Of a stretch of DNA of 64,000 bases, positions 45,819 through 53,901 are shown in pieces. Made by a program: the position numbers and the translations under genes. Numbering within the stretch: position 1 is the stretch's first letter; each line of letters starts with the position of its first letter. The stretch is from Blastococcus sp. CCUG 61487. GTDB lineage: Bacteria; Actinomycetota; Actinomycetes; Mycobacteriales; Geodermatophilaceae. The notes under the pieces were generated by a model, which saw only the letters and a program-made list of their open reading frames with translations, was not told the origin of the DNA and did no database searches. The stretch spans positions 1 through 64,000 of the forward strand of contig NZ_LWUA01000113.1 in NCBI RefSeq assembly GCF_005222955.1, read 5' to 3'.

Positions 45819-46522
45819 CCCCGCCACCCTTGCCGGCCCGGGTGCCGTCCAGCCCCACGGCAGGCCAGCGCTTCCAGGCGGGCGGCTGGTACTACGTGCT
45901 CACGATCGCCACCGCCGGCCTCCTGGCAGCGGTGCCGTTCTGGCACGCGGCCAGCCGGCTGCGTCGTCGCGACGTCCGGACGCTCGCGCTCGCCTACACG
46001 GCGGCCGACATCTACCTGATCGTCCTGCTGTCGCTCACCCCGCCGCAGCAGCCGGACGGGACGTCAGGAAACGAGACCCTGAGCACCATCGGCGGACTGA
46101 GCGCCGTGTTCGTGATCGTCGTCGCCTGCATCCAGCTGCGCTCCTTGCGTCGTCAGGTGTACGGCGGGGCTGGCGTCGTGCCGGTCCACGACGACCCGGT
46201 CGTCGCCCGCGCCTTGGCCGGACGAGCTCGACGGGAGGAGAGCCGGCAGCTGCTCGCCCGCGAACCGGGTCTGCAGCGGGAGCTGGGTATCGGCCGGCCC
46301 GACCTGCGGAGGGGGTATGACGACGGCGGCTTGATCGACGTCAACACTGCCCCGGCCGAGGTGATCGCGCGCGTGACCGACATCGACCCCGCCCATGCGG
46401 AGGCCATCGTGGCGGCGCGCACCGCGCGCGGCGGCACCTGGTTCAACATCGGTGAACTGCTCGTCGACGTGCCGCTGCCGCCATATGCGCAGGAGCAGCT
46501 ACGCGAGCGGGCGATCTTCTGA
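45815..46522 (+). CDS. Membrane protein with ComEA-type helix-hairpin-helix domain
   Basis: ATG 45815 (ATGA overlap) has GAGAGGAA upstream. The 235-residue protein has two or three N-terminal hydrophobic segments (WYYVLTIATAGLLAAVPFW, IYLIVLLSLT, LSAVFVIVVACIQL). A basic linker follows, then a C-terminal helix-hairpin-helix repeat: GLIDVNTAPAEVIARVTDID and AEAIVAARTARGGTWFNIGEL. This motif binds DNA non-specifically, as in the competence protein ComEA. Orientation is unclear; the DNA-binding end is probably cytoplasmic, tethering the operon's enzymes or DNA to the membrane (inference). Its stop shares a base with the next start (TGATG). Confidence 0.8.
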   Translation: MTPPPLPARVPSSPTAGQRFQAGGWYYVLTIATAGLLAAVPFWHAASRLRRRDVRTLALAYTAADIYLIVLLSLTPPQQPDGTSGNETLSTIGGLSAVFVIVVACIQLRSLRRQVYGGAGVVPVHDDPVVARALAGRARREESRQLLAREPGLQRELGIGRPDLRRGYDDGGLIDVNTAPAEVIARVTDIDPAHAEAIVAARTARGGTWFNIGELLVDVPLPPYAQEQLRERAIF

Positions 46523-47049
46523 TGAGCGGCCCCTCGTACCGCCCCGGCGGGGGAGCGTCGGCGCGGCACTCGCAGCCGTGGTGGCTCGTCGTCGGTGGCC
46601 TGGCCGTGATCGGACTCGGTGGCGCGGCGGTGGGTGGGTTCAGCGACCAACCGGCGTCGTCCTCGCCCGCAGCGGCCTCGTCGTCGCCAGAGACGAGAGC
46701 GGTCACCGAGGCGCCGTCGACGACCTCCAGTCGTCCCGTGCCCACGACCACGTCGTCGGCAGCTCCGACCGTTCCGCCGACGACAGCTCCGCCCACGACG
46801 ACGGCGACCGGTGTGGACTTCGTGATGCCGAACCTGGTCGGCTCGGACCTGCAGTCGGCGCAGGACGCGGTGCAGGAGCTCGACGTGTTCTACAGCGTGT
46901 CGCACGACCTGCTGGGCAGCCGGAACCAGGTGATCGACTCGAACTGGATCGTCTGCGACCAGAACGTCGCTCCCGGCCAGCGCGTCACTGGCGACGTCGA
47001 AGGGCAGATCGACTTCGGCGTGGTCAAGCGCGAAGAGCGCTGCCCGTAG
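46522..47049 (+). CDS. Single-pass PASTA-domain protein
   Basis: ATG 46522 overlaps the upstream stop (TGATG). Of 175 residues, the N-terminus has one hydrophobic helix (PWWLVVGGLAVIGLGGAAVGG), followed by a Ser/Thr/Pro-rich spacer of about 65 residues and a C-terminal PASTA-like domain (FVMPNLVGSDLQSAQDAVQEL ending VAPGQRV). PASTA domains usually bind peptidoglycan fragments or beta-lactams at the cell surface. It is the last gene of the coupled operon, and its extracytoplasmic role fits poorly with the DNA enzymes upstream. Confidence 0.8.
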   Translation: MSGPSYRPGGGASARHSQPWWLVVGGLAVIGLGGAAVGGFSDQPASSSPAAASSSPETRAVTEAPSTTSSRPVPTTTSSAAPTVPPTTAPPTTTATGVDFVMPNLVGSDLQSAQDAVQELDVFYSVSHDLLGSRNQVIDSNWIVCDQNVAPGQRVTGDVEGQIDFGVVKREERCP

Positions 47050-47254
47050 GAAGCGGTCCTCGATCCTGCTGACGCGTCGGTCGCGTCCGGCCTGGTAGGA
47101 ACAGGAGTCCGGCGGACGTGCACCGATGCTGGATGGAGGACGACGACCCGGGCCGGCTCTGGCTGCGGGGGCGGTGAACCTGACCAGCAGGTGTGACATC
47201 CGTGAGCTGTGGAAACCCGGATCGCGGGCGCGTTCGTCCTGCCAGGGTGGCTCG

Positions 47255-48114
47255 ATGCTGACCGACTCCCCCCTCCTGCCACGCCGACCGCAGCGGTCCG
47301 AGCAGCCGGGCCGCATGCCGCCCGCCGGCCCGCTCCGGCTCGGGTCGATCGCCTTCCCCGCTGGACGGGCAGTGATCCCACGCGAGACGGCCGGCGTACC
47401 GCAGCAGTCGGTCGTGTGGATCACGGACGACGAGATCCCCGCGCCGGGTCAGGCGTGGGCCGCCCTCGCCGCGCAATTCCCGTCCACGGGGCTCTGGCCG
47501 CTGCTGCTCTCCGGCCTGTACGACGGTTCCGGGCGGCCGTGGTCCAGCGGAGAGCTGGAGCCGGTCTCCGAAGCGGCGATCGGCGAGCTCGATGCCGAAG
47601 CAGTCCTCCAGGACGGTTGGTCCGGGTGGCTGGTGCCGATCCGCAACCCGTGGCCACCCGGCACCGGACCGCTGGCACCGTTCAATCCCGCCTTCCCGGA
47701 CTGGCCCCGGCACAGCTGCCGTCGCAAGCGGACCTGGCCGCCGAGACATCCGGCAGCGCTCGGCTCGGGCTCGTGGCCTGCCGGCGACCCGTCGACGCCG
47801 TCGGTCTGATGGGCTGGTGCGGGGCGATCAACTACCGGCGGCCGGCCGAGGTCTCGGTCGTGCTTCGGTCCTGGGAGGACCGGCTCGGCGTCATCCCAGT
47901 CGCGCTGGGCTTCGCTTCGCTCACGTTGCTCGTCACCTGTCCGCCCACGAGCCAGGACGACGCCCTGCACGTCGCGGCCGAGGTCGCCGCGCTCTGCCCG
48001 GACGCGCTGTGGCAGCCCGAGTCGCTGCCGCCGTACGTGGAACGCCCCTGCACCCTCGAGGCGCTGGCCGCCGACCTCGTCAAACAGCCAATCTGGCGGT
48101 TGTGGTGGGACTGA
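47255..48114 (+). pseudogene. DUF4253 domain protein, -1 frameshift
   Basis: ATG 47255 has AGGGTGG upstream. The first frame encodes the N-terminal part (QAWAALAAQFPSTGLWPLLL...GRPWSSGEL). After about 47698 the -1 frame continues with LVACRRPVDAVGLMGW, VVLRSWEDRLGVIPVALGFA, HVAAEVAALCPD and the family's closing WRLWWD. A single extra G in CCCGG (47695-47699) would join the halves into about 285 residues. DUF4253 is widespread in actinobacteria with no known function. The same lesion type at the same short motif in two other genes of the window makes a consensus error a real possibility. Confidence 0.78.
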
Positions 48115-48180
48115 CCGGTGAGCCCCCGCGCCAACAGGCGTCCACGCGGCGCCGCTGCACGGCCGCGAGAGAGGCGCGAA

Positions 48181-48197
48181 ATGTACATTCGGTACAT
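48181..48197. promoter_or_regulatory. Palindrome ATGTAC-ATTCG-GTACAT, probable antitoxin operator
   Basis: A perfect six-base inverted repeat with a five-base spacer overlaps the start of the antitoxin gene. It contains TGTACA, the core hexamer of YefM/YoeB-type operators. A site at this position would let the antitoxin-toxin complex block its own transcription or initiation. Confidence 0.6.
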
Positions 48198-48471
48198 GTC
48201 CGAGCCGGTTGAGAAGAGCATCTCCGACGCGCGCCGCGAGCTGCCGGCCGTCATTGATGCAGCTCGCCGCACTCACGAGCCGGTCTGGATCAGCCGCCAC
48301 GGGAGGCGCATCGCAGCGATCATCGACGCCGAGCAACTCGAGCGTCTGCAGGCCCTGGCGGAGGACATGGCGGACGTGCTCGACGCGGAGGCGGCACGCG
48401 CCGAGATGCGCAAGACGGCTGAGGAGCCCGTGCCCTGGGAGCAGGTCAAGGCGGACCTCGGGCTGACGTGA
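48181..48471 (+). CDS. Phd/YefM-family antitoxin
   Basis: The 96-residue protein (91 if ATG 48196 is used) begins KSISDARRELPAVIDAARRTHEPVWISRHGRRIAAII, the DNA-binding fold of Phd/YefM antitoxins, followed by an acidic helical tail that would neutralise the toxin. ATG 48181 is chosen because GAGAGG stands four bases upstream; ATG 48196 matches the usual family start better. The stop overlaps the toxin's GTG (GTGA), fixing the ratio of the two products. It probably represses its own promoter through the palindrome at 48181-48197. Confidence 0.85.
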   Translation: MYIRYMSEPVEKSISDARRELPAVIDAARRTHEPVWISRHGRRIAAIIDAEQLERLQALAEDMADVLDAEAARAEMRKTAEEPVPWEQVKADLGLT

Positions 48472-48731
48472 GGTACGCCGTCCGGCTCGCACCTGCTGCA
48501 GTTCGTCAGCTCCGCAGCCTCGATCCAGCCGGACGTCGCCGCGTCCAGGCCGCCATCGATCTGCTGGCGAATGACCCGCGGCCGCCGTCTGCGCGTCGGC
48601 TCGTCGGCGGCGCGGGGGAGTGGCGGGTCCGCACGGGGGACTTCCGCATCATCTACGAGATCCACGACGCGGAGCTCGTCGTCCTCGTCGTCAAGGTCGG
48701 GCACCGGAGGGACGTCTACGAGCGGCGTTGA
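48468..48731 (+). CDS. RelE/ParE-family toxin
   Basis: The 87-residue protein starts at GTG 48468, inside the antitoxin stop. It shows the RelE pattern: YAVRLAPAAVRQLRSLD, GRRRVQAAIDLLANDPRP, then GEWRVRTGDFRIIYEIHD and VVKVGHRRDVYER with conserved Arg/Tyr/His positions near the C-terminus that suit ribosome-dependent mRNA cleavage. Together with the upstream gene it is a complete type II toxin-antitoxin pair just outside the nuclease island, where such pairs commonly stabilise accessory DNA. Confidence 0.9.
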   Translation: MRYAVRLAPAAVRQLRSLDPAGRRRVQAAIDLLANDPRPPSARRLVGGAGEWRVRTGDFRIIYEIHDAELVVLVVKVGHRRDVYERR

Positions 48732-48892
48732 CTCGTTGTCCGGTCACGCGTAGGAGCGGCCGGATCGCGAGTCGCTCGAGCGCCTCCGCGCAGCGGGGGT
48801 CGTTCGTCCACGAGGCGATCCAGGAGCTCCCGCCCAAGCAGGGTCCTGACTAGGGTCGGGCGGCACCGACGTCGTCCACACCTGGAGGTTTC

Positions 48893-50587
48893 GTGCCGTC
48901 CGCCGACCGCTCGCAGCCGCCGAGCGGAAAGCCGATGACACGCGCCTCCCGGCTCGCCGCGGAAGCCATCCGCCGCCGCTGGGGCCTACCGCCCGCGACC
49001 ACGCAGGTCAGCGCTCTACGCGACGTCGACGTCCCCATGCGCGACGGCGCCGTCCTGAAGGCCGACGTCTACCTGCCCGACACCGGTCAGCAGCACCCCA
49101 CCGTCCTGCTCCGTTCCCCGTACCGGCGCAGCGGCGCGTTCGCCGCCCTGTTCGCGCTGCCCTACGCCCGCCGCGGCTACGCCGTGGTGCTGCAGAGCGT
49201 CCGCGGCACGTTCGGCTCCGAGGGCGAGTTCACTCCCGTCGTCAACGAGGCGCGCGACGGTCAGGACACCGTCACCTGGCTGCGCGACCAAACGTGGTTC
49301 GACGGCCGGCTGGCCACGCTCGGCCCCAGCTATCTCGGCTACACCCAGTGGGCGCTCGCCCTCGATCCGCCGCCCGAGCTGCAGGCGATGGTCGTCCACA
49401 TCGGCCCGCACGACCTCGCCGCGGCCGGCCTGCTCGACGGCGCCTTCCAGCTGCAGAACGTCGCCACCTGGACCGAGCTCGTCGCCCACCAGGAGCTGCT
49501 CGGCCCGGTCCGCGGCGCCACCCGCATGTTCACCGCCGAGCGACGGCTGTCTCCGCACCTGCACGAGCTCCCGGTGAGCGGCCTGCCCGAGCGGCTCGGT
49601 GGCAATCCTGTGCCGTGGTTCGACGAGTGGCTCGAGCACGTCGAGCTCTCGGACCCCTACTGGGAGCGTTACCGCGCCACCGACGCCGTCCACTCGAGCA
49701 CCGTGCCCACCCTGCTGGTCAGCGGCTGGCAGGACTGGTTCGTCGAGCAGACGCTCTACCAGTACGCGGCCCTGCGTGACCGTGGCGTCGACGTCGCGCT
49801 CACCATGGGCCCCTGGACGCACCTGGGCATCGACCCCAAGGTGACCACCGGCGAGAGCCTGGCCTGGCTCGCCACCCACCTGCCGGTTGACGGCGGTGCG
49901 CCGCCGCGCGAGCGCGCCGACCGCGTCCGCATCTACGTCACCGGCGTCGAGAAGTGGCGGTGGCTGCCCGACTGGCCACCGGCCGAGCGCACCGACCGCA
50001 CCTGGTTCCTCGCCCCGGGCGGCTGCCTGGCCGACGAACCCGAGCCCGACGGCGGGACGACGAACTTCCGCTACGACCCCATGAACCCGACCCCGTCGGT
50101 CGGCGGGCGGGTGCTGAGCTTCCGCGCCGGCCGTCGCGACAACCGCCGGCTGGAGCTGCGCGACGACGTCCGCACCTTCACCACCGCGCCGCTCGAGGAG
50201 CCCGTCGAGCTCCTCGGCGGCGCGCGCATCACGCTCTGCCTGGCCTCCGACAACCCCTACGCCGATGTCTTCCTGCGGCTGTGCGACGTCGACAACCGCG
50301 GCCGCTCCATCAACGTCACCGACCGGCTGGTCCGGCTCGACCCGGCCGACGGCGAGACGGCGACGACGGGGGAGCGCCGCATCGAGGCGACGCTGCCCGA
50401 CACCGCGCACCGGTTCCTCGCCGGCCACCGCATCCGGCTGCAGGTCTCCGGCGGCGCGCACCCGCGCTACGCCCGCAACCTCGGCACCGGCGAGCCGCCC
50501 GGCCACGCCACGCGCGGCGTTCCGACGAACCACGTCATCGGGCACTCCGCGGCGTCGCCGTCGGCGATCACCCTGCCGGTCTGCTGA
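48893..50587 (+). CDS. CocE/NonD family X-Pro dipeptidyl-peptidase-like hydrolase
   Basis: GTG 48893 lies behind GGAGG. The 564-residue alpha/beta hydrolase has the CocE signature: VPMRDGAVLKADVYLP near the N-terminus, RGTFGSEGEFTP, the nucleophile elbow GPSYLGY (Ser about 146) and GPWTHLG supplying the probable catalytic His. A C-terminal jelly-roll (VELLGGARITLCLASDNPYADVFLRLCDVD, HRIRLQVSGGAHPRYARN) follows. No signal peptide is seen. The family hydrolyses esters or amides, for example acyl esters and proline peptides; the substrate is unknown. It is transcribed alone and looks like ordinary chromosomal content. Confidence 0.93.
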   Translation: MPSADRSQPPSGKPMTRASRLAAEAIRRRWGLPPATTQVSALRDVDVPMRDGAVLKADVYLPDTGQQHPTVLLRSPYRRSGAFAALFALPYARRGYAVVLQSVRGTFGSEGEFTPVVNEARDGQDTVTWLRDQTWFDGRLATLGPSYLGYTQWALALDPPPELQAMVVHIGPHDLAAAGLLDGAFQLQNVATWTELVAHQELLGPVRGATRMFTAERRLSPHLHELPVSGLPERLGGNPVPWFDEWLEHVELSDPYWERYRATDAVHSSTVPTLLVSGWQDWFVEQTLYQYAALRDRGVDVALTMGPWTHLGIDPKVTTGESLAWLATHLPVDGGAPPRERADRVRIYVTGVEKWRWLPDWPPAERTDRTWFLAPGGCLADEPEPDGGTTNFRYDPMNPTPSVGGRVLSFRAGRRDNRRLELRDDVRTFTTAPLEEPVELLGGARITLCLASDNPYADVFLRLCDVDNRGRSINVTDRLVRLDPADGETATTGERRIEATLPDTAHRFLAGHRIRLQVSGGAHPRYARNLGTGEPPGHATRGVPTNHVIGHSAASPSAITLPVC

Positions 50588-50797
50588 GCTGCCGAACCCT
50601 CGGTCACGGCCGCTCACTCGCGGCAGAGGATCGCCGGACGACGGCCGGCCGCCCGCCTCCCGCAGGACCCGCAGGACCCGCAGCCTTCTCCGCCCCGCCG
50701 CCCGCTGCCAGCGTGATCGGGCTCGACGCCACGGCACACACTCCGGTTCGACGAGCTCCCCGGCCGCGGCGCGAGCCCGACGAGTTGGAGGAGAGCC

Positions 50798-51100
50798 GTG
50801 AAGTTCCTTCTCGCATGGAAGAACCGTTCCGCCGGCTCCGCCGAGGAGAGCCTGGCAGCGGCCAAGCGGTCGCTCGAGCTCTTCAGCAAGTGGCAGCCGA
50901 GCACGACCGTGCACCAGTTCGTCCTGACCGCGGACGCGGAGGGTGGCTACGCCATCGGTGAGACCGACGACGCCGCCGCGATCGCCCGCGACTGCGCCAT
51001 CTTCACCCCGTTCCTCCAGTTCGAGGTGATCCCCGTGGTCGACGTCCAGGAGGGGGTGGCGATCCTCCAGCAGGGGATCGACTTCAACGAGAGCAACTGA
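50798..51100 (+). CDS. DUF3303 family small protein
   Basis: GTG 50798 follows TTGGAGGAG. The 100-residue protein matches the ferredoxin-like DUF3303 family: KFLLAWKNRSAGSAEESLAA, LFSKWQPSTTVHQFVLTADAEGGYAIGETDD and a closing FLQFEVIPVVDVQEGVAI. Function unknown; the family is usually a stand-alone cytosolic protein. A perfect hairpin follows its stop. Confidence 0.85.
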   Translation: MKFLLAWKNRSAGSAEESLAAAKRSLELFSKWQPSTTVHQFVLTADAEGGYAIGETDDAAAIARDCAIFTPFLQFEVIPVVDVQEGVAILQQGIDFNESN

Positions 51101-51110
51101 CGGCGGAGTG

Positions 51111-51142
51111 CCGCCCTCGACCGCACCTGCGGTCGAGGGCGG
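51111..51142. terminator. Bidirectional hairpin terminator
   Basis: A perfect 15-base inverted repeat (CCGCCCTCGACCGCA / TGCGGTCGAGGGCGG) with a two-base nominal loop lies between the convergent DUF3303 gene and the membrane-protein gene. GTTCTC follows on the plus strand. Confidence 0.8.
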
Positions 51143-51146
51143 GTTC

Positions 51147-51857
51147 TCAGCGGCCGGCGGGAACCGGCTCGACCGGGGCACCGACCTCCGCCGGAGCAGC
51201 AGTCCGCACCGCGGCCGCGGCGGCCGGCGCGAAGCCGGCGATCAACGCCACCATCCAGAGCCCGGTGCTCCACGGCGTCGAGCCGACGACCAGGAACACC
51301 AGGGTGCCGGCCAGGACCGAGCCCATCGCCCACGTCGGGATCACCCGTGCCCGCCGCAGCCCGACCGCCTGGGGCACGGCAGCCAGCCAGCCCACGAGGA
51401 ACGGGACGAAGAGCGCCAGGGTGAACGGCTGCTCCTCCAGGGCCATCATCAGCTCACCGGTCCACGGCTGGCCGGCGAACTCCGCGGCCGCCAGGTTGGT
51501 GGCGTAGTAGCCCTGCAGGTGCACCATGTGGCCGAGCACGCCCAGGGTCCCGAGCACCGCACCCGCCCACGCCCACCGCGGTGAGCCGCCCACCGACAGC
51601 CGCCAGATGGTCACCAGCGCGGGCACCAGCAGCAGCGCCCCCGCATAGGTCAGCGCCCCGGCCGCGGTGTACGCCCCCGACGCGGCCGCGACCTGCTCGA
51701 GGTACTCCGCGGCCTGCTCGGCCCCGTACTCGCCCTCCACCATCCTGGCGGACGCCGACGTGTCGACCTCCGCCATGCGCAGCTGATCGCCCAGCCCGAT
51801 CAGCAGCGGCGCCGAGACGATGCTGCCCGCGCCGAACCACGTCGCCTTCCGTCCCAT
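51147..51857 (-). CDS. Polytopic membrane protein of unknown function
   Basis: ATG 51857 opens a 236-residue protein with about six hydrophobic helices: FGAGSIVSAPLLIGLG, AGALTYAGALLLVPALVTIW, WAGAVLGTLGVLGHMVHL, LALFVPFLVGWLAAVPQAV, MGSVLAGTLVFLVVGS and LWMVALIAGFAPAAAAAV. Between helices 1 and 2 is a soluble stretch of about 40 residues. No catalytic motif is visible. It is divergent from the histidine-kinase gene across 178 bases, so it is a candidate target or sensor partner of that two-component pair. Confidence 0.75.
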   Translation of the reverse strand: MGRKATWFGAGSIVSAPLLIGLGDQLRMAEVDTSASARMVEGEYGAEQAAEYLEQVAAASGAYTAAGALTYAGALLLVPALVTIWRLSVGGSPRWAWAGAVLGTLGVLGHMVHLQGYYATNLAAAEFAGQPWTGELMMALEEQPFTLALFVPFLVGWLAAVPQAVGLRRARVIPTWAMGSVLAGTLVFLVVGSTPWSTGLWMVALIAGFAPAAAAAVRTAAPAEVGAPVEPVPAGR

Positions 51858-52035
51858 GACGGCCTCCCTCGTCCTGGCCCGGCGGGCGGTCCGCCGGTGC
51901 AGCACGAAGGCTGTCCGCGGCGGCGCACGTCGCGCGTCCGCCACGAAGCACCGACCTGCTTCGCGGATCGGTGGACCCACGGGTCCGACCGCAGGGGGAT
52001 CCCAGGAGCCGGGCGCACGCCCTACGGTTCCCGGC

Positions 52036-53901
52036 GTGGGCCGGATCCGGGGCTGGGGCGCAGAGATCGCGATCGCGCTCGCCTGCGGGATCTGGGCGGT
52101 CGGGTTCCTGGCTGACCCGGTGCAGGCGCTCGTCCTCGGGCCCGCGACGGCAGCGACCGTCGTCCCGTTCCGTCGCCGGCCACTGGTCGCCGGGCTGGCG
52201 CTGATCGTTCTCCAGGGGATCGCCTGGGCGGTGGATCTTCCACCGGACAGCGTGGCGCTGCTCCCGCCGCTGCTCGTGGTCGTCTTCGCCCTCCGTCGGT
52301 ACGACGCCGGCCGGTGGGGCCTCGCCCTGCTGCCCGCGATCGTGGCGACGGTCGTCGTCCGCGAGCCGGGCCTCCCGGACCTGCTCTTCGTCGGAGTCGT
52401 CGTCGGCGGCACGGCCGCGTTCGGCGCGGCGATCCGCCGGCGGGAGCAGGAGGCGCGCACCGCCCAGGACGCCGCCGCAGAGCTCGGCGCTCGGGACCCG
52501 GCCGAGCTCGCCGCGCGCGTGGTCGCGGAGGAGCGCTCCCGGCTGGCCGGCGAGACGCTCGACGTCGTCCGCCAGGCGGTCCGGACGATGCGCGGGCACG
52601 CGGCTGCCGCCGAGCAGTCCCTCTCCGTCGCGGATCTGGAGGCCGTCGGCAGCGAGGGACGGCGGGCGGTCGGCGAGTTGCGGCGGCTGCTCGGCCTGCT
52701 GCGTGAGGTGCCCGAGCCGCGGTCGCCGGAGGAACCGCCCCCGACGCCCACCAGGGCCCGCTGGGTGGACGTCGGCACCGCGCTGGCGCTGGCCGCCCTG
52801 GCCGCGGGCGAGGCGCTCACGCTGACCGAGGCCGGAGAGATCCCGGAGACCGGCGTCCTCGGGGTGCTGCTCGTGGCGGTGATCGGTGGCTCTGTGGCAC
52901 TGCGCCGGGTGGACGCCGGCCTCGCCTGCCTGCTCGCCGCGCTCGCCCCGGTGGTGTCGCTGGCCGAGGGGTTCCCGCTGCCCGCCGGCATGGCCACCAT
53001 GGTGGCGTGGGCGCTGCTGTCCTGGTCCGCCGGCACGGACGGCCGCCCGCGGACCCTCGCCGCGCTGGCCGTGCTGGCCGCGACCACCAGCGCTGAGGCT
53101 TACCGGTTCACGCCGGGCAACGTGCCCATCACCGTGGCGACGTTCGCCGTGCCCGCCGTCGCCGGGTTGCTGTGGATCTCCCGCGACCGGGTCGGCCGGG
53201 CGGCCGAGGCCGCCGCCACCACTCTCGAGGCCGCCCAGCGGTCGGCGTCCGAGCAGGCGGTCCGGGCGGAGCGGCAGCGGCTCGCGCGCGAACTGCACGA
53301 CGTGGTCAGCCACGCGATCTCGGTCATGGTCGTCCAGGCCGGGGCGGCGCTCGCCCTGCGCGGCAGCGACCCCGACCGGGCGCGGCAGGCGGTCCGGGCG
53401 GTGACGGACGCCGGCGCCCGGACGCTGGCCGAGCTCGACGTGCTCTTCGGCCTGCTCGACGCGGGAGCCGCCGGCGTGGCCGGCCATGCCCTGCCCGCCC
53501 GGCCGCCGACCCTCGGTCGGGCACTGGGGGAGCTCGCCGCCCGTATCGAGGGCGCCGGCGTCACCGTGCGGTTGCGCGTCCCGGACGACCTGCGCACCGA
53601 CGACGACGTCGCGGAGACGATCCACCGCATCGCGCAGGAGACGCTCACCAACGCCGTCCGGTACGCGCCGGGCAGCTGCGTGGAGGTGACGGTCGGCCGC
53701 GACGGCGACCGGCTCACGATCACCGTGGCCGACGACGGCCCACGCACCCCGCCGCTCGCGCCGCCGTCGTCCGGCTTCGGGCTGGTCGGGCTGAGCGAGC
53801 GGGTGCGGGCGCTCGGCGGCGACCTCGTGGCCGCACCGCAGCCGGACGCCGGGTTCCGGGTGACGGCGACCCTGCCGGCGCCGGTCGGGACGCGGCGATG
53901 A
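52036..53901 (+). CDS. NarL-type sensor histidine kinase with internal degenerate duplication
   Basis: GTG 52036 is chosen because upstream sequence is not protein-like. In 621 residues there are two successive sensor-plus-dimerisation units. The first has membrane helices (about 8-130) and a helix with ERSRLAGETLDVVRQAV, where the phosphorylated His is Leu175. The second has more membrane helices (about 245-380), then ERQRLARELHDVVSHAIS with intact His421 (HisKA_3), and a HATPase domain (HRIAQETLTNAVRYAPG, VADDGPRTPP, GFGLVGLSERV). The active kinase should autophosphorylate His421 and pass the phosphate to the response regulator, whose ATG overlaps this stop (ATGA). Confidence 0.9.
   Translation: MGRIRGWGAEIAIALACGIWAVGFLADPVQALVLGPATAATVVPFRRRPLVAGLALIVLQGIAWAVDLPPDSVALLPPLLVVVFALRRYDAGRWGLALLPAIVATVVVREPGLPDLLFVGVVVGGTAAFGAAIRRREQEARTAQDAAAELGARDPAELAARVVAEERSRLAGETLDVVRQAVRTMRGHAAAAEQSLSVADLEAVGSEGRRAVGELRRLLGLLREVPEPRSPEEPPPTPTRARWVDVGTALALAALAAGEALTLTEAGEIPETGVLGVLLVAVIGGSVALRRVDAGLACLLAALAPVVSLAEGFPLPAGMATMVAWALLSWSAGTDGRPRTLAALAVLAATTSAEAYRFTPGNVPITVATFAVPAVAGLLWISRDRVGRAAEAAATTLEAAQRSASEQAVRAERQRLARELHDVVSHAISVMVVQAGAALALRGSDPDRARQAVRAVTDAGARTLAELDVLFGLLDAGAAGVAGHALPARPPTLGRALGELAARIEGAGVTVRLRVPDDLRTDDDVAETIHRIAQETLTNAVRYAPGSCVEVTVGRDGDRLTITVADDGPRTPPLAPPSSGFGLVGLSERVRALGGDLVAAPQPDAGFRVTATLPAPVGTRR

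Noticed and set aside
51454-53625. Long minus-strand open frames opposite the histidine kinase
   Set aside because: The products are Gly/Arg/Pro-rich without domains; the kinase and membrane-protein genes explain the region.
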